Positions 62,641 through 64,000 of a DNA stretch of 64,000 nt are shown one piece after another. Position 1 is the stretch's first letter; every line of letters begins with the position of its first letter. The stretch is from the NCBI GenBank assembly GCA_013400975.1, contig WBMZ01000203.1:1-64000 (forward strand), read 5' to 3'. The notes under the pieces were generated by a model, which saw only the letters and a program-made list of their open reading frames with translations, made no database searches and was not told where the DNA came from. A program made the position numbers and the translations under genes. This DNA is from Atrichornis clamosus. Its lineage: Eukaryota > Chordata > Aves > Passeriformes > Menuridae.

Positions 62641-64000
62641 CTTACTCTGCCATCAGCTGGAGCACCACATGCTCACATGGACCCCTGAGCTGCTCTTTGA
62701 AACTCCCCAGGCATGGCCATCCAAGCTGCACAGAAGCACTGCTGCCAACCCCACAGCCAGCCCCACTCTCAGTTTCTGTCCTCCTGGGGATGAGGAGCAA
62801 GGGAGGCTCCCCAAAACCACGTTCCCACATAAATGGTCCTTTACTGGAAACTTCTCCCTTGCCTGCTCTGCCTCTTCCTACCTGGAGGAGTGGCTGCTTC
62901 CAGATTGAAAATATGTTGAATTTCTTAATTAGAAAAGTTTGCAGCTCAGGGTCTGGCTGGGATGGTCCCTCCCTCCACCCACACCACCCTGACCTGTCAG
63001 AGCTCCATGGGTGGGTGATCCTGGGGGTGTTGGGACCATGGTTTGTGCAGTGCTCCTGGACTTTGAGGAGCTCCTTTACCTCTGCTGTGGGTTCATCAGC
63101 TGGGCTTCCCCAGCCAACAGCACAACCTCCAAGGTAGGAAACATCCACCTCATGTGACAAACCCCACTGGACCTCGTGGGCAGGGATGGAGCCACACATT
63201 TTCTTTCCTGGCAGCAGATGCAGCTCAGGATGTTCCTGCCTCACCTCAAGGCCTCATCCAGATGCTCCCAGGCTTTTAAGGCTATAAAAAAAAATCTCTG
63301 GCTTCCTCAAGCCCTGGTGTGAGGTGGTCGCCATGAGCAAATCAGCTGGAGGTGTCCAGCTCAGCACAGCCCGGACTGCTGGCTGGGCTGGGCAGGAGGT
63401 GCTGGCACCACTGTGTCTATGCCAGGTTGCCTGGGACAGGTGTGTCATCAGAGCTGAGGACTCCCAGCTCTGTCTCCTGGTGCCAGGTGAGCTCTGAGGG
63501 TTGGCTCCTGTCAGAGCTGAGGGTGACCCTGCCTCGGCACAGGTTCCCCCAAACCTGAGCTCTCCTGGAGGTCTCCCCATGGCACCAGTTTGGTGGGGAT
63601 GAGCCTCCTGTCACAGGTGGGGATGTCAGGATGAAAAGAAGGGGGCATGTATTCTCAGGGAGAGGGCAGAATTTCAGCCAGTTCAGAAGATCAGTGTGGC
63701 AGCAGGTGCTGGGCAGTGCTTTGGGGAGCAGGACTGGAGGGGAGCTGTGGCTGGAGCTGGGCATTGTGGTGCTCAGACCTGCCAGTGACTCAGCTGGGTG
63801 ACCTCTGGTCCTTCCTCCCCATGCCTGACCCTGGGGCCATTTGTGGTCACACACGAAGCCTCCGTGATGCATAACTTGCCTGGCTGTGACTGTCACTGCT
63901 CTGGATGCTCAGCCCCCAGACCGGCTCTCCCTGAGGAGCCACTCCCCAGCTGTTTGGTCCCGTGGGACCGGGCTCTTTGAAGTCCACACCCAGCCTGTCC
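62641..64000. other. right-edge region, no gene recognised
   Basis: A 200-codon minus-strand open frame (62642-63244) exists but has no recognisable domain, and its left end abuts CR1 sequence. I see nothing else. Confidence 0.5.

Noticed and set aside
62642..63244. 200-codon minus-strand open frame
   Set aside because: No domain, signal or splice context was recognised and it abuts CR1 sequence; probably chance.
52181..64000. TP53INP2 or MAP1LC3A, which neighbour PIGU in human
   Set aside because: No segment resembling either protein was found in the six frames; if present, it lies outside the window.

Overview
The window is vertebrate nuclear DNA, most likely from a bird and probably a songbird. 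It holds split genes with canonical splice sites, many CR1 LINE fragments with the typical avian 3' end, and an LTR of a type I associate with passerine genomes. There are no bacterial-style operons. Three protein genes can be assembled exon by exon, and every exon phase closes.

(1) 29-19546, plus strand: the last 14 coding exons of SAMHD1, the dNTP triphosphohydrolase. The first exons lie off the left edge. The HD catalytic residues and a CDK phosphorylation site are present, and one intron needs a GC-AG splice pair. (2) 24804-27776, minus strand: a complete six-exon TLDC2 of 215 codons plus stop, encoding a small TLDc-domain protein that converges tail-to-tail on SAMHD1. (3) 31806-51902, minus strand: a complete 12-exon PIGU of 435 codons plus stop, encoding a GPI transamidase subunit. 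It starts in a CpG island near 51.5-52.2 kb.

The gene between-spaces are mostly repeats. The SAMHD1/TLDC2 gap (19.5-24.2 kb) holds candidate poly(A) signals, a rearranged CR1 and a strong G-quadruplex motif. A degenerate telomere-like G-rich tract lies in the inferred TLDC2 3' UTR. The TLDC2/PIGU gap (27.8-30.4 kb) holds a probable solo LTR pointing toward TLDC2 and a pyrimidine-rich degenerate repeat. The last PIGU intron is enlarged by three CR1 copies in the same orientation, and another PIGU intron carries a second LTR-like element. From 52.2 kb to the right edge I see no recognisable gene, only two short CR1 pieces.

The three genes are not a pathway. SAMHD1 acts in nucleotide pools and antiviral restriction, TLDC2 belongs to a family linked to V-ATPase and oxidative-stress biology, and PIGU acts in ER attachment of GPI anchors. 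I found no previously undescribed multi-gene system. The most interesting signals are the GC-AG intron, the 54-T tract against a SAMHD1 acceptor, the LTR upstream of TLDC2, the G4/telomere-like tracts, and a perfect 17-bp hairpin in a PIGU intron.
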